Source of the DNA: Fodinicola acaciae
Lineage (GTDB): Bacteria > Actinomycetota > Actinomycetes > Mycobacteriales > HKI-0501
DNA: 64,000 bases
Assembly (NCBI RefSeq): GCF_010993745.1
Contig: NZ_WOTN01000004.1
Coordinates: 1,054,001 to 1,118,000 of the forward strand
Reading direction: 5' to 3'
The translations under genes and the position numbers were made by a program. Every line of letters starts with the position of its first letter. Position 1 is the stretch's first letter. Positions 34,132 through 42,442 of this stretch are shown in pieces. A model generated the notes under the pieces. It was not told the DNA's origin. It was given only the letters and a program-made list of their open reading frames with translations, and did not search any database.

Positions 34132-34534
34132 GTCACCTCCGAGGTTTCTCCGCATCGTAGGTTTCGGTCGTGCGGGTGGTTTGTTTGGCTGTGGTCGCGG
34201 GGAGCGAGGTGTGCGCTGGACCTGGCTTGCTTCGTGCTGCGGTTGGGTGTGGGTCTTCTGAGTGTTGCGTTGGGTGGGTGGTTGGGCTTTCTGTTTGGTG
34301 CGTTGGGCGGGTGGTTGGGCTTTCTGTTTGGTGCGTTGGGCGGGTGGTTGGTTTGCGTACGCGGCAGGCCCGGTCGACATGTGCTCAAGCAAGTATTGCA
34401 GCCGTGGAGTGCCTCAACTGAGTCGTCAGCCACAGTCGTCACCTTGCCGCCATCACTCAAACCGGCAAGACGGGCATTTAGCGTTACAGCACCCCACATG
34501 GAGGCCGTGCGACCAGAGGGCGGCCGGGCTGACG
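34132..34534. other. Gene-free region holding dispersed repeat copy B
   Basis: No supported gene in 403 bp between crtI and the GH-A glycosidase. Most is repeat copy B. The minus strand is open throughout and would encode a repetitive Pro/Gln/Lys-rich peptide, which I treat as repeat-derived. Confidence 0.6.
34250..34488 (-). repeat. Dispersed repeat, copy B, with 33-bp tandem expansion
   Basis: Shares its ordered blocks with copy A (25345-25607), including GGTTTGCGTACGCGGCAGGC, GTGCCTCAACTGAGTCGTCA and CAAACCGGCAAGACGGGCAT. A 33-bp unit beginning CTTTCTGTTTGGTGCGTTGG is present twice in tandem (34287-34319 and 34320-34352, one difference), with a third partial unit before it. The tandem part is absent in copy A. 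Confidence 0.7.
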
Positions 34535-35959
34535 TCAGGGCTCCGGGGTGATGAAAACGGGGGTGATGGTGAGCGGCAGGTGGACCCGGCCGCTGTCGAG
34601 TTTTGGCTCCCGCGCTTGGTTGTACGCATCGACCGCGTACGCCTCCGGCGCGTGCCACGGCCAGTCGAAGTCGACCGCCGGCTCGTTCTCGCCGTCCAGA
34701 CCCGAGCGGCGGACCCAGGCGGCGATGACCGGCGGCCTGTCCGCGCGCTCGATCTCGAAAACGAAGAGATCCGGCTGGTCCGCCACGTCGTGCTGGCGCA
34801 CTTTGCTGGCACCGCGAAGGATTCCGGCGGTGAGCCGCAGTGCCTCGGCCGACGGATAGAGCCGGTCGAGCACGCCGTCGCGATAGTCCATCAGCTTGAA
34901 CTTGTCGAACATGAAGCCCATCACGCTGTAGTGCGTAGGCGGCAGGTTCGGCACCTCCGGCGCCAGGTTCCAGCACAGCGTGAAGTCCACGTCGTTGGCG
35001 AAGGCGAGCAGGTTGCGTACGACGATGTCGCGACTGTTCCAACGATGCCGGCGCTCCTCGTCGTCGGCCGGCGCGTCCGGTACGAACATTCGCAGCTCCG
35101 CCGGCAGTTCGGCGACGCGCGCGTAGAGGTCGGCGAGCAGTTTCTGTTCCGGCGGCTCGGCGCCGGCGTCGCCGGTGTTGGTGGACCAGCCGTCCGGGAT
35201 CTCGCCGATCGTGCCGCCGCCGGCCGCCTCGATCACCGGTGCGAAATAACGAAACATCGTCTCCGGAAACTCGAACGGCACCGGCCCGTTGTATTCGCCG
35301 GCGACGACCGGTTTCCGATATCCGGCAGCGGCCATCATCGCGCGCGCGTCGGAAATGGCCTTCGGGATCCCGTACGGGTCGCCGTACAAATGGATGTCGA
35401 GAATGTCGAAGTCGTCGCCGCTGCTTTCGATGATGTGCTGCCACGCTGGCCGCTGCTCGTTCTGTGTCGCGCCTGGCGGCATGCCGCCGAGCACGACCTT
35501 CGCCCGCGGGTCGGATTTCCTGACCGCTTCGGCGAAAACCTTGAGCTGCGCGACATACTCCTCCGGGGCGCCGGCCCACAGGATCGGCACGGTCGGCTCG
35601 TTGTCGCACTGCCAGTATGCGATTTTTCCTCGGCAATGCGCGACCAGCTCGCGTACGAACGCGCCGAACCGGTCGAGGTCCTTCGCCGGCGACGGCGGCA
35701 GGAAGTCGGTCTCGCGCTTGGTCCCCCACAGCGACGACGAGCTGACCGTGACCCAGGCCTCGACCTCGCCGTCGAGCTGGTCGAGCAGCGCGTCGGCGAC
35801 GGTCCAGTCGAAGCGACCCGGCTCCGGCTCGATCTGCGACCAGTAGAGATAGACCCGCAGCACATCCAGATTCAGGCCTTTGACCTGCGACGACACGTCT
35901 TCGGGTGGGCCATGGTGGCCGAAGGTGATGCCGCGGACCACGCCGAGCCTGATATCCAT
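34535..35959 (-). CDS. Clan GH-A glycoside hydrolase
   Basis: A 474-residue cytoplasmic TIM-barrel glycosidase. The acid/base is in AYWQCDNEPTVP (Asn-Glu-Pro) and the nucleophile probably in VVAGEYNGP, features shared by GH5, GH39 and GH42-type enzymes. A C-terminal beta domain ends PLTITPVFITPEP. No signal peptide. ATG 35959 is spaced five bases from AGGAGG; ATG 35962 is also possible. Three TGAAC-N3-GTTCA palindromes lie directly upstream, shared with a divergent TetR gene, so expression is probably ligand-induced. Substrate unknown. Confidence 0.72.
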   Translation of the reverse strand: MDIRLGVVRGITFGHHGPPEDVSSQVKGLNLDVLRVYLYWSQIEPEPGRFDWTVADALLDQLDGEVEAWVTVSSSSLWGTKRETDFLPPSPAKDLDRFGAFVRELVAHCRGKIAYWQCDNEPTVPILWAGAPEEYVAQLKVFAEAVRKSDPRAKVVLGGMPPGATQNEQRPAWQHIIESSGDDFDILDIHLYGDPYGIPKAISDARAMMAAAGYRKPVVAGEYNGPVPFEFPETMFRYFAPVIEAAGGGTIGEIPDGWSTNTGDAGAEPPEQKLLADLYARVAELPAELRMFVPDAPADDEERRHRWNSRDIVVRNLLAFANDVDFTLCWNLAPEVPNLPPTHYSVMGFMFDKFKLMDYRDGVLDRLYPSAEALRLTAGILRGASKVRQHDVADQPDLFVFEIERADRPPVIAAWVRRSGLDGENEPAVDFDWPWHAPEAYAVDAYNQAREPKLDSGRVHLPLTITPVFITPEP

Positions 35960-35969
35960 CATGTCCTCC

Positions 35970-36019
35970 TGAACACTGTTCATTGAACGCCGTTCAGGAC
36001 GCTAGTTGAACACCGTTCA
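35970..36019. promoter_or_regulatory. Three TetR operator palindromes
   Basis: TGAACACTGTTCA (35970-35982), TGAACGCCGTTCA (35984-35996) and TGAACACCGTTCA (36007-36019) are perfect TGAAC-N3-GTTCA palindromes with centres 14 and 23 bp apart. They fill the gap between the divergent glycosidase and TetR genes and are almost certainly the TetR binding sites. Confidence 0.75.
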
Positions 36020-36045
36020 GTGCGCAAGGGTAGGATCGGCTTCCG

Positions 36046-36651
36046 ATGGCACTCGACCGTGATCTGATCGTGCGTACGGCGTTGCGCCTGCTCGACGAGG
36101 TCGGCCTGGAGACGCTGTCGCTGCGCCGGCTGGCCAAGGAGCTGGACGTGCAGGCGTCGGCGCTCTACTGGCACGTCAAGAACAAGCAGGAGCTGCTTGA
36201 TGAGATGGCGCGGGTGATCGTGATCGACGCCGTACGCGCGGCGCCGATGCCGGCCGGGCAGACCTGGCAGGAGATGCTGACGCATCTCGCTCGCGTGCAA
36301 TACACGGCGACCCGGTCGCATCGCGACGGTGGCGCGCTGATGCTGACCGCCCGCAACCTCGCCGACTACCAGCTGGAATATCTGGACTGGATGCTCGGCA
36401 TGCTGGTCGCGGCCGGCTTCACCGAGACCGCGGCGGCCGAGGCTTTCCTGGTGGTGAGCAACTACGCGCTCGGCGCCGCCGTGGTGCAGCAGCGCGGCGG
36501 CAACACCGGGGTCGACGCGACGGAGCCGGAGGTGGTGGCTGCCGTGCGGACACATCCGGCGCTCATCCGGATCGTCGAGGCGTCCAAGGACCCGGACGCG
36601 GTCTTCGAGACCGGCCTGCGCTGGCTCATCGCCGGCATGATCACCGTCTAG
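36046..36651 (+). CDS. TetR-family regulator (TetR_C type)
   Basis: A 201-residue regulator with the N-terminal HTH LSLRRLAKELDVQASALYWH, a form typical of TetR proteins with the classical TetR_C ligand domain. It faces away from the GH-A glycosidase gene, with three operator palindromes between them, so it probably represses the glycosidase and itself. Its last codons overlap the convergent anti-sigma gene by 4 bp. Confidence 0.87.
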   Translation: MALDRDLIVRTALRLLDEVGLETLSLRRLAKELDVQASALYWHVKNKQELLDEMARVIVIDAVRAAPMPAGQTWQEMLTHLARVQYTATRSHRDGGALMLTARNLADYQLEYLDWMLGMLVAAGFTETAAAEAFLVVSNYALGAAVVQQRGGNTGVDATEPEVVAAVRTHPALIRIVEASKDPDAVFETGLRWLIAGMITV

Positions 36652-37334
36652 CGATCGACGGTGCCGTTGGCGATCACTTTCGTCGGCTTGGCCGGCCGCG
36701 CCTGACCCGGCTCCAGGCTCACCGCGTACGCGGCGGCGTCCGTCACCGGCACGTCGAGCTTGTGCACCGCGAGGCCGGCGCCGGTCACGTCGAAGCGCCC
36801 CACCGGCTCCGGTGACGCACCGGCGATCCGCCACAGCCAGTACGAGCCCGTCCGGTTGGCCGCCAGGTCGTCGGTGACGACCTGCAGCTTGCCGCCGGTG
36901 GCCAGCACGTACGCGACGGCCTGGCCGCTCGGCGTGGACAGCGTCGCGAGCCGTCCGCCTGGCCGGCCGAGCTGGCGCACCAGCTCGGCGGTCGCCTGCC
37001 GGTCGGCGGCGTTTTGCTGCTGCAGCACGACGTTCCAACCACCCAGCAGCACCGCGACGACCACCGCCGCGGCGGTCAGCAACCACGGCAACCGGCGTCG
37101 CGCCGGCAGCTGCCGCACGACCACCGCCCGCTGGATGCGGTCGCGCAGCTCCGCCGGCGGATCGACCTGCGGCGCCGCGTACGCCAGCTCACCGGCGACC
37201 GCGCTCAGGTCGTCGACCGTCCGCCGGCAGTCGGCACAGGTCTCCAAATGGTCGCGAAAGCGCGTCTCGTCCTCGGGGTCCAGCGCGTGCAGCGCATAGC
37301 CGGCGGCCAGCTCGTCGAACTCCTGGTGCGTCAC
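36648..37334 (-). CDS. RskA-type anti-sigma factor
   Basis: The 228-residue protein has an N-terminal zinc anti-sigma domain with the H-x3-C-x2-C motif in HLETCADCRR, one membrane helix (LPWLLTAAAVVVAVLLGG, about residues 82-100) and an outer RskA-like beta domain with GSYWLWRIAGASPEPVGRF. It would hold the overlapping ECF sigma factor at the membrane until proteolysis of the outer domain releases it. The 4-bp overlap with the sigma gene supports pairing. Confidence 0.88.
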   Translation of the reverse strand: MTHQEFDELAAGYALHALDPEDETRFRDHLETCADCRRTVDDLSAVAGELAYAAPQVDPPAELRDRIQRAVVVRQLPARRRLPWLLTAAAVVVAVLLGGWNVVLQQQNAADRQATAELVRQLGRPGGRLATLSTPSGQAVAYVLATGGKLQVVTDDLAANRTGSYWLWRIAGASPEPVGRFDVTGAGLAVHKLDVPVTDAAAYAVSLEPGQARPAKPTKVIANGTVDR

Positions 37335-37933
37335 TGCGCACCTCCGTCCGCGATCGTGCCGAGCAGGTCGCGCAGCCGCCGCATGCCGGTCAGCATGCGC
37401 GTCTTGACCGTACCGAGCGGAGTGTCGGTCAGGGTGGCGACCTCACGTTGTGTGTAGCCGCCGAAGTACGCCAGCACCAGTGCCTCTCGCTGCGGCTCGG
37501 GCAGCTTGCGCAACGCGGCTCGTACGCGCTCACCGCGCAACGTCGTCCACGCGTTGTCGTCGACCGTCCGCTCGACGTGCTCGGTCACGAACTGCTCGGT
37601 CGCCTGCGCGCGCCGCTTGCGCGACGACTCCTCGCGGCGTACGGCGTCGACCGCCTTGTGGTGTGTCACCGACAGCAGCCAGGAGGCGAAGCCGCCACGG
37701 CCGGCGGCATAGCGGTCGGGGTCTTTCCACAGCGCCAGAAACACATCCTGCACCACGTCCTGTGCGAAACCGTCGTCACCGGTGACCCGGCGGGCCAGGC
37801 CGTACACCGGCCGCGCGTAGCGGTCGTACAGCTCGCCGAGCGCGTCGGCATCGCGTTTGAACAGCCTGGCGACCAGCGCGGCGTCGCTCGGTGCAGGCGG
37901 CTCCGCGCGCGGCCACCGGTGTGGTCCGGCCAT
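37331..37933 (-). CDS. ECF sigma factor (SigK-like)
   Basis: A 200-residue ECF sigma factor. Region 2 reads LYDRYARPVYGLARRVTGD and DVVQDVFLALWKDPDRYA; region 4 has LVLAYFGGYTQREVATLTDT followed by PLGTVKTRM. The RskA-type partner overlaps it by 4 bp, as for the SigK/RskA pairs of actinobacteria. ATG 37933 follows GAGGAG at the right distance; a GTG at 37948 is less likely because the ribosome site would fall inside it. Confidence 0.88.
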   Translation of the reverse strand: MAGPHRWPRAEPPAPSDAALVARLFKRDADALGELYDRYARPVYGLARRVTGDDGFAQDVVQDVFLALWKDPDRYAAGRGGFASWLLSVTHHKAVDAVRREESSRKRRAQATEQFVTEHVERTVDDNAWTTLRGERVRAALRKLPEPQREALVLAYFGGYTQREVATLTDTPLGTVKTRMLTGMRRLRDLLGTIADGGAQ

Positions 37934-37948
37934 CAGGCTCCTCGTCAC

Positions 37949-38512
37949 TCACGACGTTCGCACGCCGGCCGGATCCGGATTGGTCGCCGCGCCGAGCGCT
38001 CCGCCGGCCGCCGCGATCAGCTGCTCGCGAGCGACCGCGCGCGAAGCCCGGCCGGCCAGCCGCGGAGCGCTGGTCAGGATGTTGAGCGCGGCCGCCGCGC
38101 GCAGCCGGGCACCGGCGTCGTCGGTCGTCGCCAGCATCTCGGCGAGCCGGTCCATCGCACGCCTGGTGCGCGCGCCCGGCGGCAGCGTACGGATCGCCGC
38201 GACACTGCTCTCCAGCACGCTCATCAACGCGCGGTTACCCCACACCAGGTCGAAATAATCGGTCAGGATCCGCCGGCGCCGCTCGTCCCGGTCGCCGATC
38301 GCCTCGGCGCTCGCCGCGATGCCGGTCACGCCGTCGGCGATCTTCGCGGCGAGCGCGACGAGAATCTCCTCCTTGTTGGGGAAGTGGTAGTAGAGCGCGG
38401 CCGAGGTGATCCCCAGCCTGCCGCCGAGTGCCCGGATCGAGGCCCTGTCATAGCCGACCTCGCCGAACAGCTCGATCGCCGCGGCCAGGATCCGCTCGCG
38501 CATGTCCGTCAC
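37949..38512 (-). CDS. TetR-family regulator beside the broken P450
   Basis: The 187-residue protein has an AcrR-type HTH: ELFGEVGYDRASIRALGGRL followed by GITSAALYYHFPNKEEIL. The ligand domain is not assignable. It diverges from the P450 pseudogene, with two ATCGATCGAT operators between. GTG 38512 follows AAGGAGG by three bases; ATG 38503 is also possible. Its former target was probably the P450. Fifteen bases separate it from the ECF sigma gene. Confidence 0.85.
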   Translation of the reverse strand: MTDMRERILAAAIELFGEVGYDRASIRALGGRLGITSAALYYHFPNKEEILVALAAKIADGVTGIAASAEAIGDRDERRRRILTDYFDLVWGNRALMSVLESSVAAIRTLPPGARTRRAMDRLAEMLATTDDAGARLRAAAALNILTSAPRLAGRASRAVAREQLIAAAGGALGAATNPDPAGVRTS

Positions 38513-38523
38513 GGTCCTCCTTG

Positions 38524-38580
38524 CTTATCGATCGATCAGTAGCCTAGCATCGCCGGCGTACTTATCGATCGATTAGTAAG
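38524..38580. promoter_or_regulatory. Paired TetR operators
   Basis: CTTATCGATCGATCAGTAG (38524-38542) and CTTATCGATCGATTAGTAAG (38561-38580) are near-identical imperfect palindromes with a shared ATCGATCGAT core, 37 bp apart. They lie between the TetR start and the P450 start. Confidence 0.65.
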
Positions 38581-38588
38581 GGACGGCG

Positions 38589-39565
38589 ATGGTTCATCAG
38601 GCTCGGTTGCCCAACGGACTGACGGCGTGGGTCGTCGGCAGGCACGCGGACGTACGAGCGGTGCTGACGGATCCGCGGATCAGCAAGGACCTCCGAAACG
38701 GCGCAGCCGCGCTGGCGGCGGCCGGGATGGACGGCTTTGACGACGGCGCGCTGGACATGAACCACGCCGATCCGCCGGAACACACGCGGCTGCGGTCGTC
38801 GGTCATGAAGGTGTTCACCGCGCGGCGCATCCGCGAGCTGGAGCCACGTATCCAGCAGATCGCCGACGATCTGGTCGACGGTTTCGTGGGAAACACAGCG
38901 GAACTCGTCGGTGAGTACGCGGCGCCGCTGCCGGTGACGGTGATCTCCGAACTGCTCGGCGTGCCGGCGGCGGACCGTCCGACCGTGCGCGAGCTGTCGA
39001 CGAGACTGTTCACCGACGCGCACGCCGGCCCTGAGGCGGTGCGGAATCTCCAGGCGTACATCGGCGATTTGCTGGCGCTCAAACGTAAAGAACCGGATGA
39101 CGCGCTGCTTTCCGCGTTGGTCGTCCAGGATCAGCTCAGCGCAGCCGAGTTGGTGTCGATGACGTTCCTGTTGCTGGTCGCCGGGCACGAGACGACCGCC
39201 AACCTGATCGGCAACGCCGTCAACGCGACACTGGCGAATCCGTCCGTACGCGATGCCGTGCTGGCTGACCCGGCGACCGCCGTCGAGGAGTTCCTGCGTT
39301 TCGATCCGCCGGTGAAGATGGGGACTTTTCGTTGTGCGGTCGAGGATGTCGAGATCGGTGGCGTACGGATCAGGAAAGGCGAGGCGGTGATCGTCGACCT
39401 CGCCGCCGCGAGCACTGTCTCGGCGCACCCCTCGCTCGCGCCGAGGCCCGGATCGCCATCGCCACCCTGCTGCGCCGGCTGCCGGCGCTGCGCCTGGTGG
39501 CCGAGCCGGTGAAGCGCGATGCCGGCATCATGAACGGATTCCGGGCCCTGCACGTCGCCTGGTGA
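38589..39565 (+). pseudogene. Cytochrome P450 with internal deletion and frameshift
   Basis: The frame from ATG 38589 reads as a bacterial CYP105/107-like P450: LLLVAGHETTANLIG is the I-helix, EEFLRFDPP has the K-helix region, and VEDVEIGGVRIRKGEAVIVD follows. After DLAAAS the frame goes out of register. The C-terminal part continues in another frame from 39413 as HCLGAPLARAEARIAIATLL and ends at 39565. About 30 residues are missing, including the FGxGxH part of the haem-binding loop. The Cys ligand survives but out of frame. The N-terminus also lacks the first 30-40 residues usual for the family, with stop codons just upstream. So it is a decayed gene unless a sequencing error explains the junction. 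Confidence 0.85.
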
Positions 39566-39572
39566 ACCACCC

Positions 39573-39615
39573 CGAGGGTGACATTTTGGCTGCGGAGCGC
39601 GAAATGTCACCCTCG
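39573..39615. terminator. 14-bp perfect hairpin between convergent genes
   Basis: CGAGGGTGACATTT (39573-39586) and AAATGTCACCCTCG (39602-39615) pair perfectly around a 15-nt loop. It lies between the P450 remnant and the convergent iorA gene. The T-rich arm end makes it a plausible two-way terminator; the loop length matches the other long hairpins in this window. Confidence 0.65.
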
Positions 39616-39623
39616 CGTCGGCT

Positions 39624-40100
39624 CTACATCTTGGCGGCGGCGGCTTTCACTGCCTCGCGGATGCGAAAGTAGGTGCCGCAGCGGCAGATGTTGCGCAGGT
39701 CGTCGAAGTCCTCGTCGGTGATCTCGCGGCCTTCGCGGCGGGCCTTCTTCACCAGCGCCACCGCGGCCATGATCTGACCGGGCTGGCAATAGCCGCACTG
39801 CGCCACGTCGTAGTCGAGCCAGGCCTCCTGCATCGGGTGCAGGTCACCGGTCTTCTTGTCGGCGAGGCCCTCGATCGTGGTGATCTCGTCGGTCGCCTTG
39901 ATCTTGGAGATCGGCACCGAGCAGGGGTTGAAGGCCTTTCCGTTGATGTGGCTCGTACACGCCTTGCAGACGTCCAGGCCGCAGCCGTATTTCGGTCCGG
40001 TGATGCCGAGCAGGTCACGCAGCACCCACAGCAGCCGCGTGTCTGCCTCGGTGTCGACGGTGACCTTCTCGCCGTTCAGGACGAATGTGTGTTGGGACAC
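39624..40100 (-). CDS. iorA: Molybdenum hydroxylase, 2Fe-2S subunit (IorA-like)
   Basis: A 158-residue iron-sulfur subunit with the plant-type cluster YGCGLDVCKACTSHINGK and NPC, then the second cluster CGYCQPGQIM and NICRCGTY. The layout matches the small subunit of isoquinoline 1-oxidoreductase and related aldehyde oxidases. It passes electrons from the molybdenum site to an outside acceptor. GTG 40100 follows AAGGAG by seven bases. The large subunit is 11 bp upstream; no separate FAD subunit is present, as is normal for the IorAB type. Confidence 0.9.
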   Translation of the reverse strand: MSQHTFVLNGEKVTVDTEADTRLLWVLRDLLGITGPKYGCGLDVCKACTSHINGKAFNPCSVPISKIKATDEITTIEGLADKKTGDLHPMQEAWLDYDVAQCGYCQPGQIMAAVALVKKARREGREITDEDFDDLRNICRCGTYFRIREAVKAAAAKM

Positions 40101-40111
40101 CAAAACTCCTT

Positions 40112-42442
40112 CTAGAAGGCGTGGTCGAGGCCGTCGGTGGGAGAGGCCGGGATGGACGGTACGCGGGGCAGCGGCTCGAAGCCGAGCTTGCTGTGGTTGA
40201 TCGGGAAGGTGGTCGGCATGGTGCCGGTGGCGCGCGCGTACGCACAGGCCACCGCGGCGAAGGCGGCCGAGACACCGAGCTCGCCGGCGCCGCCGATCCG
40301 GTCGCCGCGCCGCGGCATCACGAAGATCTTCATCTTCGGTGGCGTGTTCCACTGCCTGGTGTAGAAGTAGTGGTCCCAGCTGCCTTCCAGCGGCAACCCG
40401 TCCTTGATGTGCAGGCTGGAGGTGAGCGCGTGCGCGATGCCGTCGTTGAGGCAGCCCATCATCTGCGCGTCCAGGCCGCGCGGGTTGATCGGGATGCCGG
40501 CGTCGACCGCGATGGTGGCCCTGGTGATCCGCGGTCCGGTGACACCGTCGCGTATCGGCCGGTTCACCGTCTCCGGCCGGCAGTCGATCTCCACCAGCAT
40601 CGCGACGCAGCTCGCGTACTCGGAGTGGAAGCCGATGCCCTGCGCCATGCCGGCCGGCAGCTTGCGTCCCCAGTCGCCTTCGGACGCGACTTTGTCGAGT
40701 ACGGCGCGAAACTCCGCCTTCTTCATGAACTCGCGGCGGAAGGCGACCGCGTCCTTTCCGAGTTTCGCGGCCAACTGGTCCACGACCAGCTCGCGAGCGG
40801 TCGTCACGTTCGGCGAGTAGACGTTGCGCATGCTGCCGGTGTGGAAGCCGAGGTCGACCTCGTTGAGCAGCTGTGTGGTGACACCGAAGTTGTACGGCAC
40901 CGCCTGGGACAGCATGAACACCGTCTGCGCGAAGCTGAGGTTGCCGCCGACCGGCAGTTTCGCCGCGGTGGCGGTCAACGCCTCACCGAGGCCGTGGGTG
41001 AAGTCGGTGCGGACGCTGGTGTGCCGCTGCTCGTACGAGACGACGTTGCCGGCCGCGTAGGTGGCGCGGATCCGCGAGAAGCTCATCGGGTGCGTACGGC
41101 CGTGCCGGAAGTCGTCCGTGCGGTGCCACATCAGCTTGACCGGCTTGCCGATCTTCTTGGAGATCTCGGCGGCTTCCAGCGCCGCGTCGCCGAACAGCTT
41201 GCGGCCGTTGGAGCCGCCGCCGTGCATGACGTGCGTCTTGACCGCGGTCACCGGCAGGCCGACCTTGGCGGCGATCTCCTCGTGCACGTCGATCGGCGTC
41301 TTCAGGCCGGACCAGATCTCCGCGCGGTCGGGCCGTACGTCGGCGATCGCGCAGTTGGTCTCCAGCGCGGAGTTGCTGTTGAACGGGAAGGAAAACTCGG
41401 CGTCGATGTGCTTGACCAGCAGGCCGGGCACGGTCATCGGCAGCGTCGCGTCCTTGAGCTTTTGCAGCACCGTGGCGTCGGACTCGCCGTCGACGACGCC
41501 GGCCGTCCAGGTGACCTTCAACGCGCGTACGGCGTCGATGCAGTGGCTGAAGGTCTTCGCGCGCACGGCCACACCCGTCGAGATCGTCACCACGTCGGTG
41601 ACACCGGGCATCGCCTTGACCTTGGCCAGGTTCTGCACCGACTTGACCTTGGCGCTGATCGTCGGCGGCCGGCACACCATGGTCGGCAGCGCACCCGGCA
41701 CCTGCAGGTCCATCGTGAAGGTCTTCTTGCCGGTCACGATGTCGTGTGCGTCGATCCGGTTCTGCGGAGTGCCGACGATCGTGAACTCGCTGGCGTCCTT
41801 GAGCTGGACCGACATCTTCTGGTTCTTCTGCACCGCGGCGGCGGCAGACAGCTTGCCGTAGGAGACCGTCCTGCCGGACTTGCGGTGGTGGACGACGCCG
41901 GCCTTGACGGTCAGCTCGGACGTGGGCACGCCGAGCTTCTTGGCGGCGGTGGCCATCAGCTGCGCCTTGGCGACCGCGGCCATCGTACGGACCGGCGTGT
42001 AGAGCGACCGGACCGAGTTGGAGCCGCCGGTGAGCTGGTTGAACAGCAGCTCCGGCCGGGCCGGCGCCGGTGTGCAGTTGACCTTGGACAGCGGCATGTC
42101 CAGCTCTTCGGCGATCAGCATCGCCATCGTCGTACAGATGCCCTGGCCGACCTCGGCGCGCGGCACCTCGAAGTTGGCGACGCCGTCCTCGCTCATGTGC
42201 ATCGAGATGAGGCCCGAGGTCGGGGTGGCGGCCAGCGTCAGCGCGTCGCCGAGGTCGAGCAGCTCGGCCGGCTGCGGCGGCGACGGGATGGCCGCCTCGG
42301 CCTGCCGGTTGACGATCGTCTCGGTGCCGATGCCGGCGGCCACCACGAGCGTCGGTGCGGCCACCAGATAGCCGAGGACCTTGCGCCGTCTCAACCCGGC
42401 GGGGTCGGCGTGCTGGGGGTGGTGTCGGCGATCGTCTGCCAT
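40112..42442 (-). CDS. iorB: Molybdenum hydroxylase, catalytic subunit (IorB-like)
   Basis: The 776-residue subunit has an RRRKVLGYLVAAPTLVVAAG start that looks like a Tat signal, then the molybdopterin-binding oxidase fold. Recognisable blocks are VPRAEVGQGICTTMAMLIAE, VKTHVMHGGGSNGRKLFGD and, near the end, GGAGELGVSAAFAAVACAYA, where the Glu of GAGELG is the catalytic base. This form with an N-terminal export signal and paired IorA is often active in the cell envelope on aldehydes or N-heterocycles. ATG 42442 follows AAAGGA. The reading frame extends upstream but without family likeness. Confidence 0.9.
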   Translation of the reverse strand: MADDRRHHPQHADPAGLRRRKVLGYLVAAPTLVVAAGIGTETIVNRQAEAAIPSPPQPAELLDLGDALTLAATPTSGLISMHMSEDGVANFEVPRAEVGQGICTTMAMLIAEELDMPLSKVNCTPAPARPELLFNQLTGGSNSVRSLYTPVRTMAAVAKAQLMATAAKKLGVPTSELTVKAGVVHHRKSGRTVSYGKLSAAAAVQKNQKMSVQLKDASEFTIVGTPQNRIDAHDIVTGKKTFTMDLQVPGALPTMVCRPPTISAKVKSVQNLAKVKAMPGVTDVVTISTGVAVRAKTFSHCIDAVRALKVTWTAGVVDGESDATVLQKLKDATLPMTVPGLLVKHIDAEFSFPFNSNSALETNCAIADVRPDRAEIWSGLKTPIDVHEEIAAKVGLPVTAVKTHVMHGGGSNGRKLFGDAALEAAEISKKIGKPVKLMWHRTDDFRHGRTHPMSFSRIRATYAAGNVVSYEQRHTSVRTDFTHGLGEALTATAAKLPVGGNLSFAQTVFMLSQAVPYNFGVTTQLLNEVDLGFHTGSMRNVYSPNVTTARELVVDQLAAKLGKDAVAFRREFMKKAEFRAVLDKVASEGDWGRKLPAGMAQGIGFHSEYASCVAMLVEIDCRPETVNRPIRDGVTGPRITRATIAVDAGIPINPRGLDAQMMGCLNDGIAHALTSSLHIKDGLPLEGSWDHYFYTRQWNTPPKMKIFVMPRRGDRIGGAGELGVSAAFAAVACAYARATGTMPTTFPINHSKLGFEPLPRVPSIPASPTDGLDHAF

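Noticed and set aside
34287-34352. Tandem repeats as a CRISPR array
   Set aside because: Units are directly adjacent without spacers.
34132-34392. Same-frame extension of crtI with repeated Gln/Lys/Pro peptide
   Set aside because: Encoded by repeat copy B; crtI has a good ribosome site before ATG 34131.
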